Shown here piece after piece: positions 1 to 10,187 of a stretch of DNA of 64,000 bases. Below the pieces are notes generated by a model. The model was not told the DNA's origin, made no database searches, and worked only from the letters and a program-made list of their open reading frames with translations. Each line of letters opens with the position of its first letter. The stretch's first letter is position 1. A program made the translations under genes and the position numbers. Source of the stretch: Lyngbya sp. CCAP 1446/10 (GTDB lineage Bacteria > Cyanobacteriota > Cyanobacteriia > Cyanobacteriales > Microcoleaceae); NCBI RefSeq assembly GCF_026130175.1, contig NZ_JAIGNI010000156.1:1-64000 (forward strand), written 5' to 3'.

Positions 1-197
1 AGACTGATGATGTTGGAGCATTAAAGCAGTAATTTCGTCTGAGTAATACATAAATTAAGTTAGAATTAATGATTCAAATCAACAAATCATGGGCGACATA
101 AGAAGAACCAAGTAGGTATAATATTTGACATCAATACCGAAACATGAACCTATTCATATTCACTCATTTATTTATTATACACCGCTGAGGTTATTAA
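1..197. other. Left-edge stretch, no gene recognised
   Basis: AT-rich sequence with no open frame long enough to support. A stop codon (TAA at 195-197) closes the cas4 reading frame on its left, so this is where the 5' half of cas4 has been lost. Whatever replaced it shows no recognisable transposase, terminal repeat or RNA gene within the window. Confidence 0.4.
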
Positions 198-578
198 ATT
201 TTCATTCCTAAGTCGGATTTGATTGAATCGGAGAATGGTGAATTGTATCCGGTTGAATACAAGCGCGGCAAGAAAGGGGAATGGGATAATGATGAGTTGC
301 AAGTGTGCGCGCAAGCTTTGTGTTTGGAAGAGATGACGGGGAAAAGTATTGCGACTGGATATGTGTATTACGCGCAGTCGCACCAGCGGCAAAAGGTGGA
401 GATTTGTGAGGGTTTGAGACAGGAGGCGATCGCAACTATTGAAAAAGTCGCTACTCTTTGGCGATCGGGAAATATCCCGTTACCAGTTTACAGCGCTCGG
501 TGTTCGGGATGTAGTCTTTCTTCCCAATGTATGCCCCAAGCTGCTACCAAAGTCAACCGCTATCAAGAAGCAAGTTAA
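198..578 (+). pseudogene. cas4: CRISPR-associated exonuclease Cas4, 5'-truncated remnant
   Basis: The frame opens right after a stop at 195-197 and could be translated from a TTG at 219 (119 aa). It carries the C-terminal half of Cas4: the PVEYKRGK nuclease motif, a DNDELQVCAQALCLEEM segment (QxxxY-like motif) and the cysteine cluster CSGCSLSSQC that holds the 4Fe-4S cluster. The N-terminal half, with the first cluster cysteine and the first catalytic acidic residue, is absent; family members are about 190-200 aa. Cas4 normally trims prespacers and helps choose those with a correct PAM and orientation, together with Cas1-Cas2. The gene sits 22 bp before cas1, so it belongs to the same operon. 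Without its N-terminus it is unlikely to be an active nuclease (inference). Confidence 0.8.
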
Positions 579-600
579 CCTGCAAATAGGAGAATTCACA

Positions 601-1605
601 ATGGGAACTGTTTACATTACGCCAGAAGATGCTTTTATCGGCAAATTAGACGAACGCCTTACCGTTAAAGCTGACAAAAAAACTCTCATCGACGTGCCAT
701 TAATTAGAATTGACGGTGTTGTTGTATTGGGACGCGCTACGGTTTCTCCGGCTGTTGTTGTGGAATTGTTGGAACGTCACATACCCTTAAGCTTTCTGAC
801 GGCAAACGGACGCTATTTAGGGAGGCTGGAACCGGAAATGACTAAGAATATCTTTGTGCGAAAAGCTCAGTGGAAAGCTGCCGGTGAATCGGAACAAGCG
901 GTGCATTTAGTCAGGGGGTTTGTACGGGGAAAGCTCAAGAATTACCGGACTACGTTGTTAGAGTGCCAGCGCAAATATTCTCAACCAGATTTTGAAAAAC
1001 CGATCGCACAATTGAAAGAAGTAATTGCATCGGTTGATAAAACTTCAAATATTAATTCGCTGCGAGGATTAGAGGGGGCGGGTAGTGCGACTTATTTTGG
1101 CTGCTTCAACCGGCTGATTCGGGTGCCGGAATTTAGCTTTGAAGTTCGCCGCCGCCGTCCGCCTACCGATCCGGTAAATTCTCTGTTGAGTTTGGGATAT
1201 TCTCTGTTGCGACACGATGTTCAAAGTGCGGTGAATATTATCGGGTTCGATCCGTATTTGGGATATTTGCATTTTGAGCGCTACGGGCGTCCTTCTTTAG
1301 CGCTGGACTTGATGGAAGAATTTAGACCTTTGGTAGTTGATGCTGTGGTGTTAGCAGCGATCAATTTGCAGAAAGTTTCTCCAAGTGATTTTACGGCTGA
1401 ACCTTTGAGTGGCGCGGTTTCTTTGACAAAAGAAGGGTTGCACAATTTTTTGCGGCTTTACGAGCAAAAGAAACAGTCAAAGTTCAAGCATCCAGTTATG
1501 GGAAAGCTGTGCACCTATCAAGAAGCTTTTGAAATTCAAGGGCGGCTGATGGCTAAGTATTTGATGGGTGAAGTTGATAAGTATCCACCTTTGTTTTTGA
1601 AATAG
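601..1605 (+). CDS. cas1: CRISPR-associated integrase Cas1 (I-D type)
   Basis: Metal-dependent integrase that, as a complex with Cas2, inserts new spacers at the leader end of the array. The ATG at 601 is chosen because AGGAGA lies 7-12 bases upstream; the frame is open further upstream but that part overlaps cas4. The 334-aa product has the normal family length. Expected active-site residues are visible: Glu158 in RGLEGAGS, His224 in GYLHFERYG and Glu239 in LALDLMEEFRP. The gene lies between the cas4 remnant and cas2 (15-bp gap), all on the plus strand and pointing into the array. The assignment to I-D rests on resemblance to other cyanobacterial cas4-cas1-cas2 sets and on the repeat ending in ATTGAAAC; no effector genes are in the window to prove it. 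Confidence 0.95.
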   Translation: MGTVYITPEDAFIGKLDERLTVKADKKTLIDVPLIRIDGVVVLGRATVSPAVVVELLERHIPLSFLTANGRYLGRLEPEMTKNIFVRKAQWKAAGESEQAVHLVRGFVRGKLKNYRTTLLECQRKYSQPDFEKPIAQLKEVIASVDKTSNINSLRGLEGAGSATYFGCFNRLIRVPEFSFEVRRRRPPTDPVNSLLSLGYSLLRHDVQSAVNIIGFDPYLGYLHFERYGRPSLALDLMEEFRPLVVDAVVLAAINLQKVSPSDFTAEPLSGAVSLTKEGLHNFLRLYEQKKQSKFKHPVMGKLCTYQEAFEIQGRLMAKYLMGEVDKYPPLFLK

Positions 1606-1620
1606 GGAGACAATCAAGTT

Positions 1621-1893
1621 ATGTTTGTTCTGGTTTGCTACGATATATCTGAGGACAACCGCCGCACTAAGATTCACAAGATTCTCAAGTCTTATGGGGA
1701 ATGGAAGCAGTATTCGGTGTTTCATTGCGATGTGACGGATACTCAGTATGCCCGGATGCGCCAACGTCTGGGCCGGGTGATTAAGTCTGATGAGGATAGT
1801 ATTCTGTTTCATTTTTTGTGCGCTTGCTGTCAGGGCAAGATTGAGCGGATTGGCGGCCGGGCACCGCTGGATACTACGATCTTTATGGTGTGA
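1621..1893 (+). CDS. cas2: CRISPR-associated protein Cas2
   Basis: A 90-aa protein of the usual Cas2 length. It starts with a hydrophobic beta strand and the conserved acidic site MFVLVCYDIS, followed by DNRRTKIHKILKSYG and the C-terminal strand LDTTIFMV. Cas2 forms the central dimer that bridges two Cas1 dimers during spacer integration. An AGGGAG ribosome-binding site lies about 9 bases before the ATG, and the gene follows cas1 by 15 bp, so the two are surely co-transcribed. It ends 254 bp before the first repeat; the space between is the leader. Confidence 0.95.
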   Translation: MFVLVCYDISEDNRRTKIHKILKSYGEWKQYSVFHCDVTDTQYARMRQRLGRVIKSDEDSILFHFLCACCQGKIERIGGRAPLDTTIFMV

Positions 1894-2147
1894 TTTTGCG
1901 TCTGGCTATGGGTGTTGAAAGGAGGGGGTGAATTTTAATGGCTGAGAGCTTTACTAGGAATGGGTTTGCGGTGGTTTGTACCTCATGCGGGTCAGACGCA
2001 AATGCTGAAAACTTTACTGGGAGAGAGTTTGAGGTCTATTTGAATTTTGCCCCCTTGACAGGGCGATCGGTGAAATAGTATATTAATTTCATTCAGACGC
2101 AACTGAACCTTGAAAACCTTATAGTGCAAGCCTCCCAGACACCGGCG
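1894..2147 (+). promoter_or_regulatory. CRISPR leader with array promoter
   Basis: Non-coding stretch between cas2 and the first repeat. A strong sigma70-type promoter is visible: TTGACA at 2055-2060, an 18-bp spacer and TATATT at 2079-2084, which would start transcription about 55 bases before repeat 1. Two imperfect direct repeats of about 35 bp (1938-1974 and 2001-2035) share CTTTACT and GAGAG/GAGT blocks. CAGACGCAA occurs at 1993 and 2094, and the complementary TTTGCGTCTG at 1895-1904. The position next to cas2 and the handle orientation of the repeats make this the leader-proximal end. The repeats may be anchoring sites for the integration complex (inference). Confidence 0.8.
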
Positions 2148-5100
2148 GCCGCAATCAAACTAAAACCCTATTAGGGATTGAAACCCCGCAGAGCTTCAGC
2201 CTTACCAAGGCATTGACCCCAAGCCGCAATCAAACTAAAACCCTATTAGGGATTGAAACTGGACTGACGCACCTACCATACGCGACATCCTCATGCCGCA
2301 ATCAAACTAAAACCCTATTAGGGATTGAAACTGACGAGACTGATAAGTTCTTTGCGCGACTATAGCCGCAATCAAACTAAAACCCTATTAGGGATTGAAA
2401 CATCCGGCGCGTGCTTGTGGATGCCCGCTTGGTAGTAGTCAAGCCGCAATCAAACTAAAACCCTATTAGGGATTGAAACTCTTTCGGCAGAATCGGGATT
2501 ATGGTAATCATCGCGAGCCGCAATCAAACTAAAACCCTATTAGGGATTGAAACTTCGGTCGGAACGTTCCCGACAGTTCCCGATGATTTCCCGGGCCGCA
2601 ATCAAACTAAAACCCTATTAGGGATTGAAACAGATCTTTGATAAAATCCTCCACGCCCGAAAAAGCCGCAATCAAACTAAAACCCTATTAGGGATTGAAA
2701 CTTCAGATCTTTGATTCAATTTTTGAAAGTGAGGTACATAAGGCCGCAATCAAACTAAAACCCTATTAGGGATTGAAACCCTGTCATCGTCAGGACTGCC
2801 ATCAACCTCTGAGCCGCAATCAAACTAAAACCCTATTAGGGATTGAAACTCTACTCGCAATTGCTACTTCTTGCAGCTTGCCTTAGAGCCGCAATCAAAC
2901 TAAAACCCTATTAGGGATTGAAACCACTTGGAATTGGGGAATTACTCCCACATTCCCAAATCGAAAGCCGCAATCAAACTAAAACCCTATTAGGGATTGA
3001 AACCTGTTGAGAAAAGCAATGCCCCGATGGCAGCGCACAACCGCCGCAATCAAACTAAAACCCTATTAGGGATTGAAACCCGAGAATGCACACTGACAGC
3101 CTTTGGATTGATGCCAGAGCCGCAATCAAACTAAAACCCTATTAGGGATTGAAACGAACCCCGGGGAATACGATCGAAATTTGGCTAAAGCCGCAATCAA
3201 ACTAAAACCCTATTAGGGATTGAAACTCATAAATGGGCCACCGACTAATTATGATGACAGGCGCCGCAATCAAACTAAAACCCTATTAGGGATTGAAACA
3301 AAACAAATTCCGGTGACTGTAAATCTCAAAAGCCGCAATCAAACTAAAACCCTATTAGGGATTGAAACTAAAATTTTTGCGAGATATTTTCAGACAATAA
3401 GCCATCGCCGCAATCAAACTAAAACCCTATTAGGGATTGAAACAACATCCTCTTGAATTCCCACTTTTGAGCAAACGCCGCAATCAAACTAAAACCCTAT
3501 TAGGGATTGAAACTACCAACTAGGCAAGGAAATTAGGGGAAATCCCTAGCCAAGCCGCAATCAAACTAAAACCCTATTAGGGATTGAAACGAGATTTCGG
3601 CTGTATTTTCTGCTAAGAATTTAGGCCGCAATCAAACTAAAACCCTATTAGGGATTGAAACAAGATAAGTGATAATCAGTGGGAAGCCTCGCTTTGGCCG
3701 CAATCAAACTAAAACCCTATTAGGGATTGAAACCTCCGGGCTTTTAACTCATTTAGCACCAGAGGGAGAACGCCGCAATCAAACTAAAACCCTATTAGGG
3801 ATTGAAACCTAATTGGATGGCTCTCTGCTGGGCGCATGACGCAATTCGTGCCGCAATCAAACTAAAACCCTATTAGGGATTGAAACGAATTTGAAACCAT
3901 CGGATGCTGGAATTGTGCAGGGCCGCAATCAAACTAAAACCCTATTAGGGATTGAAACCTATCGCGCGGGTGAGGGCTATGCTTGTACGGCAAGCCAAGC
4001 CGCAATCAAACTAAAACCCTATTAGGGATTGAAACACGGTGACCCAGGTGCTTTCGTGGGTTAATGGCAATTTGGCCGCAATCAAACTAAAACCCTATTA
4101 GGGATTGAAACCTATGCTCCAATCATACCGACCCATCTTGACGACTGTACCCGGCCGCAATCAAACTAAAACCCTATTAGGGATTGAAACAGCAAGGGTA
4201 AGTATCCCCTGCCGCTCGCCTTTCGCCGCAATCAAACTAAAACCCTATTAGGGATTGAAACATTATTAAGTAGTAGGTGAACACGCACTTTCCGAGCCGC
4301 AATCAAACTAAAACCCTATTAGGGATTGAAACTCAAGCATTCTGGCTACAAGCTAGCAATTAAGGGCCGCAATCAAACTAAAACCCTATTAGGGATTGAA
4401 ACGTGAATTAACGGTTGGGGAAGTCGTGGTTAGTGGGCCGCAATCAAACTAAAACCCTATTAGGGATTGAAACCCTGATGACATTAGACCCATTGGAGGA
4501 ATCGACACAGCCGCAATCAAACTAAAACCCTATTAGGGATTGAAACATTTACGGTAATATCGCGCTCAAAACGTCACTGTTGGGCCGCAATCAAACTAAA
4601 ACCCTATTAGGGATTGAAACGTAGTCTGACATAGCGCAGGCTGAATGGTGGCCCCGCCGCAATCAAACTAAAACCCTATTAGGGATTGAAACATGGTGCT
4701 TAGTAGACCGAAATCAGCGGCTCGTGCAGCCGCAATCAAACTAAAACCCTATTAGGGATTGAAACAATTTATTGTTACTTTAAGTAAAACCTGCTGAATA
4801 GCCGCAATCAAACTAAAACCCTATTAGGGATTGAAACGCTGAACCCTAAACCGGGTAGCACCCTAAACCTCAGCCGCAATCAAACTAAAACCCTATTAGG
4901 GATTGAAACACGGCTAAAAGTAGTACAAGCCTCTATCACACCTATAGCCGCAATCAAACTAAAACCCTATTAGGGATTGAAACCTGAGGGTGAATATAGA
5001 ATCTGCCAATATTCAGGCCGCAATCAAACTAAAACCCTATTAGGGATTGAAACCCACTGCCGAAAAGGGAAATCCCATCGCCCGACCGGGCCCAAGCCGC

Positions 5101-7168
5101 AATCAAACTAAAACCCTATTAGGGATTGAAACAATATTTTGTTGTACTTTTCGCGCAAATTCTTGCGCCGCAATCAAACTAAAACCCTATTAGGGATTGA
5201 AACTGCTATAATAGAATTTTATAGGAATAATTATGGCGCCGCAATCAAACTAAAACCCTATTAGGGATTGAAACAAAGCCTTTGTGCGATTCGTGTATTG
5301 TAAATGCGATGCCGCAATCAAACTAAAACCCTATTAGGGATTGAAACACATTAAAGAGGCTGAAATACTCCTTAAAAACATCAGCCGCAATCAAACTAAA
5401 ACCCTATTAGGGATTGAAACCCATCCATAAATAGCCAGCGCCAAAGCATCAGCAGCCGCAATCAAACTAAAACCCTATTAGGGATTGAAACTGCAAAGTG
5501 CGATCGCTAAAATTGCCATCTTGCCAGGGCCTGGCCGCAATCAAACTAAAACCCTATTAGGGATTGAAACGTATAAGTTACGGCTGGAGATGGATCTTTA
5601 ACACAAGGCCGCAATCAAACTAAAACCCTATTAGGGATTGAAACCAACACCTCGCAGAACCCAGCGGACAGCTTAAGCCGCAATCAAACTAAAACCCTAT
5701 TAGGGATTGAAACTTTAAGCTGTTGCATGGCAAAAAAGATATAGATAACTAAAGCCGCAATCAAACTAAAACCCTATTAGGGATTGAAACCCAATAAGTG
5801 ATCGAACTTCCGCACTAGATAACAACCATGCCGCAATCAAACTAAAACCCTATTAGGGATTGAAACTCGAAATTTAAAGATGGGCCTTCGCCCGGCACGG
5901 CTCTGCCGCAATCAAACTAAAACCCTATTAGGGATTGAAACGTGGATTAATGGCAATTTGCGCAGATATATGGGTCGCGCCGCAATCAAACTAAAACCCT
6001 ATTAGGGATTGAAACTATTACGGCAATCGCTTGATCGATGATTGCAAAAGCCGCAATCAAACTAAAACCCTATTAGGGATTGAAACAAATGCCGACGGTT
6101 GAATTCGAGAGTCAGATCGGGCCGCAATCAAACTAAAACCCTATTAGGGATTGAAACCATCGCATGGGTTATGCTGATGTTCGCAAGAAAGCCGCAATCA
6201 AACTAAAACCCTATTAGGGATTGAAACCTGATTATTTTCAATCATCTCCGCGTTTGTTAGAGCCGCAATCAAACTAAAACCCTATTAGGGATTGAAACTC
6301 ATAATTGGCAAGGTGTTACACCCTCGAAAATGGCGCCGCAATCAAACTAAAACCCTATTAGGGATTGAAACATGCTGATATTCGTAGCAGCCAATTTAAA
6401 TATTTGCCGCAATCAAACTAAAACCCTATTAGGGATTGAAACAAGGTCGGTTCCGGGGTTCCGCGCTGGCAAATACGCACCAGCCGCAATCAAACTAAAA
6501 CCCTATTAGGGATTGAAACGAGCATTGGCAGCTAAAAAAAGAAGCGCTGCGACCTCAAGCCGCAATCAAACTAAAACCCTATTAGGGATTGAAACGTCAC
6601 CCCTAATGAAAGGAAGTACAATGTCCGCGCCGCAATCAAACTAAAACCCTATTAGGGATTGAAACCATATAAAGGCCGCTACTCCACCGACAGTTCTCGG
6701 CCGCAATCAAACTAAAACCCTATTAGGGATTGAAACAATTCTGGCAGCACCCCCTCTGAAATCTGTGAATTCTAGCCGCAATCAAACTAAAACCCTATTA
6801 GGGATTGAAACATACAGCGATGCCCTTTGCGCAGACGCTCGACTCACGCCGCAATCAAACTAAAACCCTATTAGGGATTGAAACTTGCGGGCCCGAAGCC
6901 GCCTGCAAGACATCAGCGCCGCAATCAAACTAAAACCCTATTAGGGATTGAAACCTGCTGCTGGCGGGGAGAACTTTGACCGATTGGGAGCCGCAATCAA
7001 ACTAAAACCCTATTAGGGATTGAAACGCCGCCAATTGTAGATATGATGGGGGAGGTGCAGGCCGCAATCAAACTAAAACCCTATTAGGGATTGAAACAAC
7101 AAAAAAGCCCCTTTTTACAGGGGCCGGGAAGGCCGCAATCAAACTAAAACCCTATTAGGGATTGAAAC
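2148..7168 (+). CRISPR. CRISPR array: 69 repeats of 37 bp, 68 spacers
   Basis: I counted 69 direct repeats by position. The repeat begins GCCGCAATCAAACTAAAACC and ends CTATTAGGGATTGAAAC, 37 bp in all; copies at both ends look identical. Spacers are 32-42 bp. The terminal ATTGAAAC is the typical 8-nt 5' handle of processed crRNAs and shows that the plus strand is the crRNA strand, in agreement with the leader promoter on the left. CCCTATTAGGG inside the repeat is a short palindrome suited to a Cas6-recognised hairpin. The final repeat (7132-7168) shows no decay. A short open frame crossing 3220-3456 is an artefact of the repeats. Confidence 0.99.
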
Positions 7169-7447
7169 TTGTCCATAGCTAATACCAATTTCACAAAATT
7201 TTGCTACAATTATTTATACTACACAAATTATCTTTCCTAAACATAACCCCCCACCTGATACTCCACCTTGCCGTTTCCCTACAGATGAAATCCTCTAATT
7301 TCGGTAGTAGCAATACTTTTCATCCTTGGTATTAGTTAGGGATTTTTTGAGCGAGCGACGCATCCTGTGACTATTAATAATCAGCAATTGGTAATTAGCA
7401 ATCAGTAACCATAAATTACTAATTACCAATTACCCATTACCAATTCC
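7169..7447. repeat. Spacer with AATTACCAATTACC-type short tandem repeats
   Basis: No gene. The right part (about 7378-7446) consists of imperfect iterations of a 7-8 base unit (variants of AATTACC and its complement GGTAATT), a heptanucleotide STRR as is common in filamentous cyanobacteria. It lies just after the stop codon of the minus-strand ftn2 gene and so forms its 3' flank. A very similar array occurs at 63385-63442. Confidence 0.7.
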
Positions 7448-9772
7448 TTACTTCATCACTTGCCAATCCATAATCCGCCACTGTCCATCTTGGCGGATTA
7501 AGTCGTAGCGGATACGTAGGTTTTCGTTGCGGGAAGTAACTAGCTGATCGCGATCGAACACTTCGGCCTTTTCGCTTACCTGCGCTTCTACTTCTGCCCG
7601 ATCGGGATTTGTCGGATTTGTCTTAACTCCTTTAACTTCTAGCTTGTGTACATAACGCTGGTGGGCGTTATTTTTCTGTTGAGCTTCGGCCATCAATTGC
7701 CAGCGAGACAAAGCCGGTTCCGTGAGAACTTGCTTTAATTCTTCCACAGCGTGGTTTGGGCCTAAAGCCGCTGCTTTCGCTGACAGCCAGCTTTGAACTA
7801 TTTGTCCCGCTGCTTCGTCAGTGATTTCTCCCGATACTGGGGCGGGGGCGCTGGGTTCTGGGGCCGCAGTTAAGGCGGGGATTTCTATGGGCGGTGCTTC
7901 CAGGCTGACGGAGGGTTGTTCTCCTTGCAGGGATGGGCCTGAGAGGGCTTGCATCGCGTTAGCCAACAGACTGAGTATTAACCACAGCATTAAGAGACTC
8001 AGGACGATTGCGATTACAAGCAGGGCCAGCTTGTTTGGTGGCATGGACTTGACTTGGGCGGAAATTTGGGCTGCTATGGTGCGCGCCCGATCGGCAAAAC
8101 TGCCTGTTAACCCCTGACCGATCCCTCCGCTGCGTCGGCTTGAACTGTGGCTCCGGCGCGGTTTGGAGGTCGAGGCTGCGGGGCGTCCCGCCGTAGTTGT
8201 CGGGAGAGAGACGGCCGCCACTGCCCCGATTCCTGCCACCGTTGCCTGGTATTTCGGCGCTGAATCTGCGCTGGAGGTGTCTGCCGGTACGGGGGTCAAG
8301 CTGACACTACTGGCTACCTGTTTGGCTGCGGGCGGCTGTGTCGCCGCGGGCGGGCGATCGCCAGTTGGTTGCAGTCGTCCCTGGGGTTTGCCCGATCGGG
8401 GCTGCACCACAACCCATTCGTTGGCCGTTTCTGCATCCGAAGGCAAAGCTTCTAAATAAGCTTGGACTTTCGGGTCAGCAAAATAATCTTTCAAAGAGAC
8501 TGACTGGTTTGCCAAGTCGCGGAAGTGAGGAAACACTTCTTCTTGCAGCCAGTGTTCGGCGTACAAGCACAGTCCCGGCAACAAATCGGGAGAATCTTGG
8601 GAATGCTCGCGAATGAAGGCGAGGGGTTCTTTTTCCGAACTGAGTTCGAGAGCTCTGCTGGCTTCTTCTGTTTGGCCCAGCAGCAAGGAACACACGGCTT
8701 TTTCGAGGTGAACGTCTTGGCGGCGGCCGAGCTGCATCAGCATCAGCTTGGCGCGGCGGATCATCGCGGGCTGTCTGGCCGCAAATCCTTGGGCTAACAG
8801 GGTGTAGACCGAGAGGTAAGTGGCGACTGCGGAGGGGCGGCCGGCTTCAGCTTCAAATAGGGTCTGCTGCTCGCTACTGGTTAGGTGTTTGCGTAGTTGC
8901 TGGACGAAGCGGAGGAAGTCTTCTATTCCTAAACCGGAGCGATCGTCCCCCGATCCATCGATACCGCCCCGTTCTTCGAGCATTTCTCGCAGGATTTGCA
9001 GTCCTTGGCGGCGCTCGGAGACTTTTTCTTCGGGGAGCGATAGTAATTCTAAAATGTTGTACGGACGGAGTTTGTATATATCGGTTTGCATTTCACCCCT
9101 CACGCTTGGAAATAAGCTTTCGCGCAGCAGCAGTTCTTGACCTGCGTCTAGTGATTTGGCGGCATTTTGGTATTGACCTTGTTGCCACTGTTCCCGGCCG
9201 AGTTCTAGGCAGGCCAGGGCTACGGTTAAAACTATGTCGGGCCGCACGAGCTGCGGGTCGCCGAAGCGGGCTTCGTCGATCGCGATGCTGCCATTGTTGA
9301 GATACGGGCGCCCCAGCTTCTGTACGAGTTCGTATTCCCCCAGTTCTTGCAGTACGAGCAGGGCTCCTACGAATTGGTTGTCATCGATTTCAATACTTGG
9401 AGTGTGGGGGTCGGGAGCAGCGTCTAAGGCTTTAGACTCTGCCGCAACGGTTTCTCCTGCATCTTGCAGGAATGTGGCTTGCCCAGATGAGGTTTTCAAC
9501 CTCTGCTTGGCTGCAATTGCTGCTTCCGACTCTCGATCGTATGTTTTGGCTAAAAAATTGGCATCATAAGCTTTGCGCCCGTCTGAGTCTGACAGAACGG
9601 CGCAGGCTTCATCGATCAATTGTTTGCGGGCGACGATCGCAACTTCGGAATACTCCCGGCGCGGAAGTTGTAAAGTGCGATCGCGGTGAGCCTGCTGCAA
9701 CTGTTCGGCAGTAGCTTGAATCGGTAGACCCAAAATCCGGTAGTAATCTAGTGGAATTAACACAGCGTCCAC
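7448..9772 (-). CDS. ftn2: Cell division protein Ftn2/ZipN (ARC6 homologue)
   Basis: Cyanobacterial divisome organiser that tethers FtsZ to the inner membrane and recruits other division proteins; ancestor of plant ARC6. The 774-aa product begins with a J-domain-like segment (PLDYYRILGLPIQATAEQL, then RREYSE), continues with a long helical region, a low-complexity Pro/Thr/Ser-rich linker (about 450-560), one transmembrane helix rich in Leu/Ile/Val (about 600-622) and a C-terminal DUF4101/ARC6-IMS-like domain ending in NLRIRYDLIRQDGQWRI. The start is a GTG at 9772; the DYYRILG motif directly after it supports it. No operon partner is visible: the next gene to the right is on the other strand. 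Confidence 0.9.
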   Translation of the reverse strand: MDAVLIPLDYYRILGLPIQATAEQLQQAHRDRTLQLPRREYSEVAIVARKQLIDEACAVLSDSDGRKAYDANFLAKTYDRESEAAIAAKQRLKTSSGQATFLQDAGETVAAESKALDAAPDPHTPSIEIDDNQFVGALLVLQELGEYELVQKLGRPYLNNGSIAIDEARFGDPQLVRPDIVLTVALACLELGREQWQQGQYQNAAKSLDAGQELLLRESLFPSVRGEMQTDIYKLRPYNILELLSLPEEKVSERRQGLQILREMLEERGGIDGSGDDRSGLGIEDFLRFVQQLRKHLTSSEQQTLFEAEAGRPSAVATYLSVYTLLAQGFAARQPAMIRRAKLMLMQLGRRQDVHLEKAVCSLLLGQTEEASRALELSSEKEPLAFIREHSQDSPDLLPGLCLYAEHWLQEEVFPHFRDLANQSVSLKDYFADPKVQAYLEALPSDAETANEWVVVQPRSGKPQGRLQPTGDRPPAATQPPAAKQVASSVSLTPVPADTSSADSAPKYQATVAGIGAVAAVSLPTTTAGRPAASTSKPRRSHSSSRRSGGIGQGLTGSFADRARTIAAQISAQVKSMPPNKLALLVIAIVLSLLMLWLILSLLANAMQALSGPSLQGEQPSVSLEAPPIEIPALTAAPEPSAPAPVSGEITDEAAGQIVQSWLSAKAAALGPNHAVEELKQVLTEPALSRWQLMAEAQQKNNAHQRYVHKLEVKGVKTNPTNPDRAEVEAQVSEKAEVFDRDQLVTSRNENLRIRYDLIRQDGQWRIMDWQVMK

Positions 9773-10187
9773 TTCCCCAAAGCGCTAGCAACTGAATTAG
9801 CCTATCTTAGGTGATGCTCTCACATCAAATTAAAAAAATATGATTTTGATCTGAGCTTCTGAGTCCTGTTAAGGATATCGAGAACTTCCTTCAAGGTACT
9901 CCGACTGTTTCCCTCTAGGGCGTTTTAGAGTGAGGTTGGCATCCCGCCCCACTTTGAACAAGACCGATCTTAAGTTTTAGACACAACCGCAGTGGGTCGA
10001 TGTGGCAGTTGGCTCTCCCAATTTTGGCAAATTTCCCATACTAAGCTCATTTTAACAATCCTTGTAACTGCTGCGCTTGAAAATGGGCGACCATTTTCTG
10101 CTGCGGTTGTGTCCAATCTCGGTTTACAGTGATTTGAGTATGGTTCGATTTAAGCTGTCTAGTTCGCCGATCGGGTATTAATTTTTT
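9773..10187. repeat. pdhA upstream region with a 134-bp inverted-repeat element
   Basis: No gene in this 415-bp divergent region between ftn2 and pdhA. It contains GACACAACCGCAG at 9980-9992 and its exact complement CTGCGGTTGTGTC at 10101-10113, so a 134-bp segment is bounded by perfect 13-bp inverted repeats. This is the shape of a MITE, but no target duplication is evident. The right arm lies 74 bp before the pdhA start and could affect its expression (inference). Confidence 0.55.

Noticed and set aside
439-600. Longer cas1 starting at 439
   Set aside because: Overlaps the cas4 coding part in another frame; homology and ribosome-binding site fit the ATG at 601.
3220-3456. Open frame of 78 codons inside the CRISPR array
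   Set aside because: It is built from the repeat read in one frame and spacers; no ribosome-binding site.
7821-9714. Many plus-strand frames opposite ftn2
   Set aside because: Shadows of the GC-rich ftn2 gene; codon pattern and homology belong to the minus strand.
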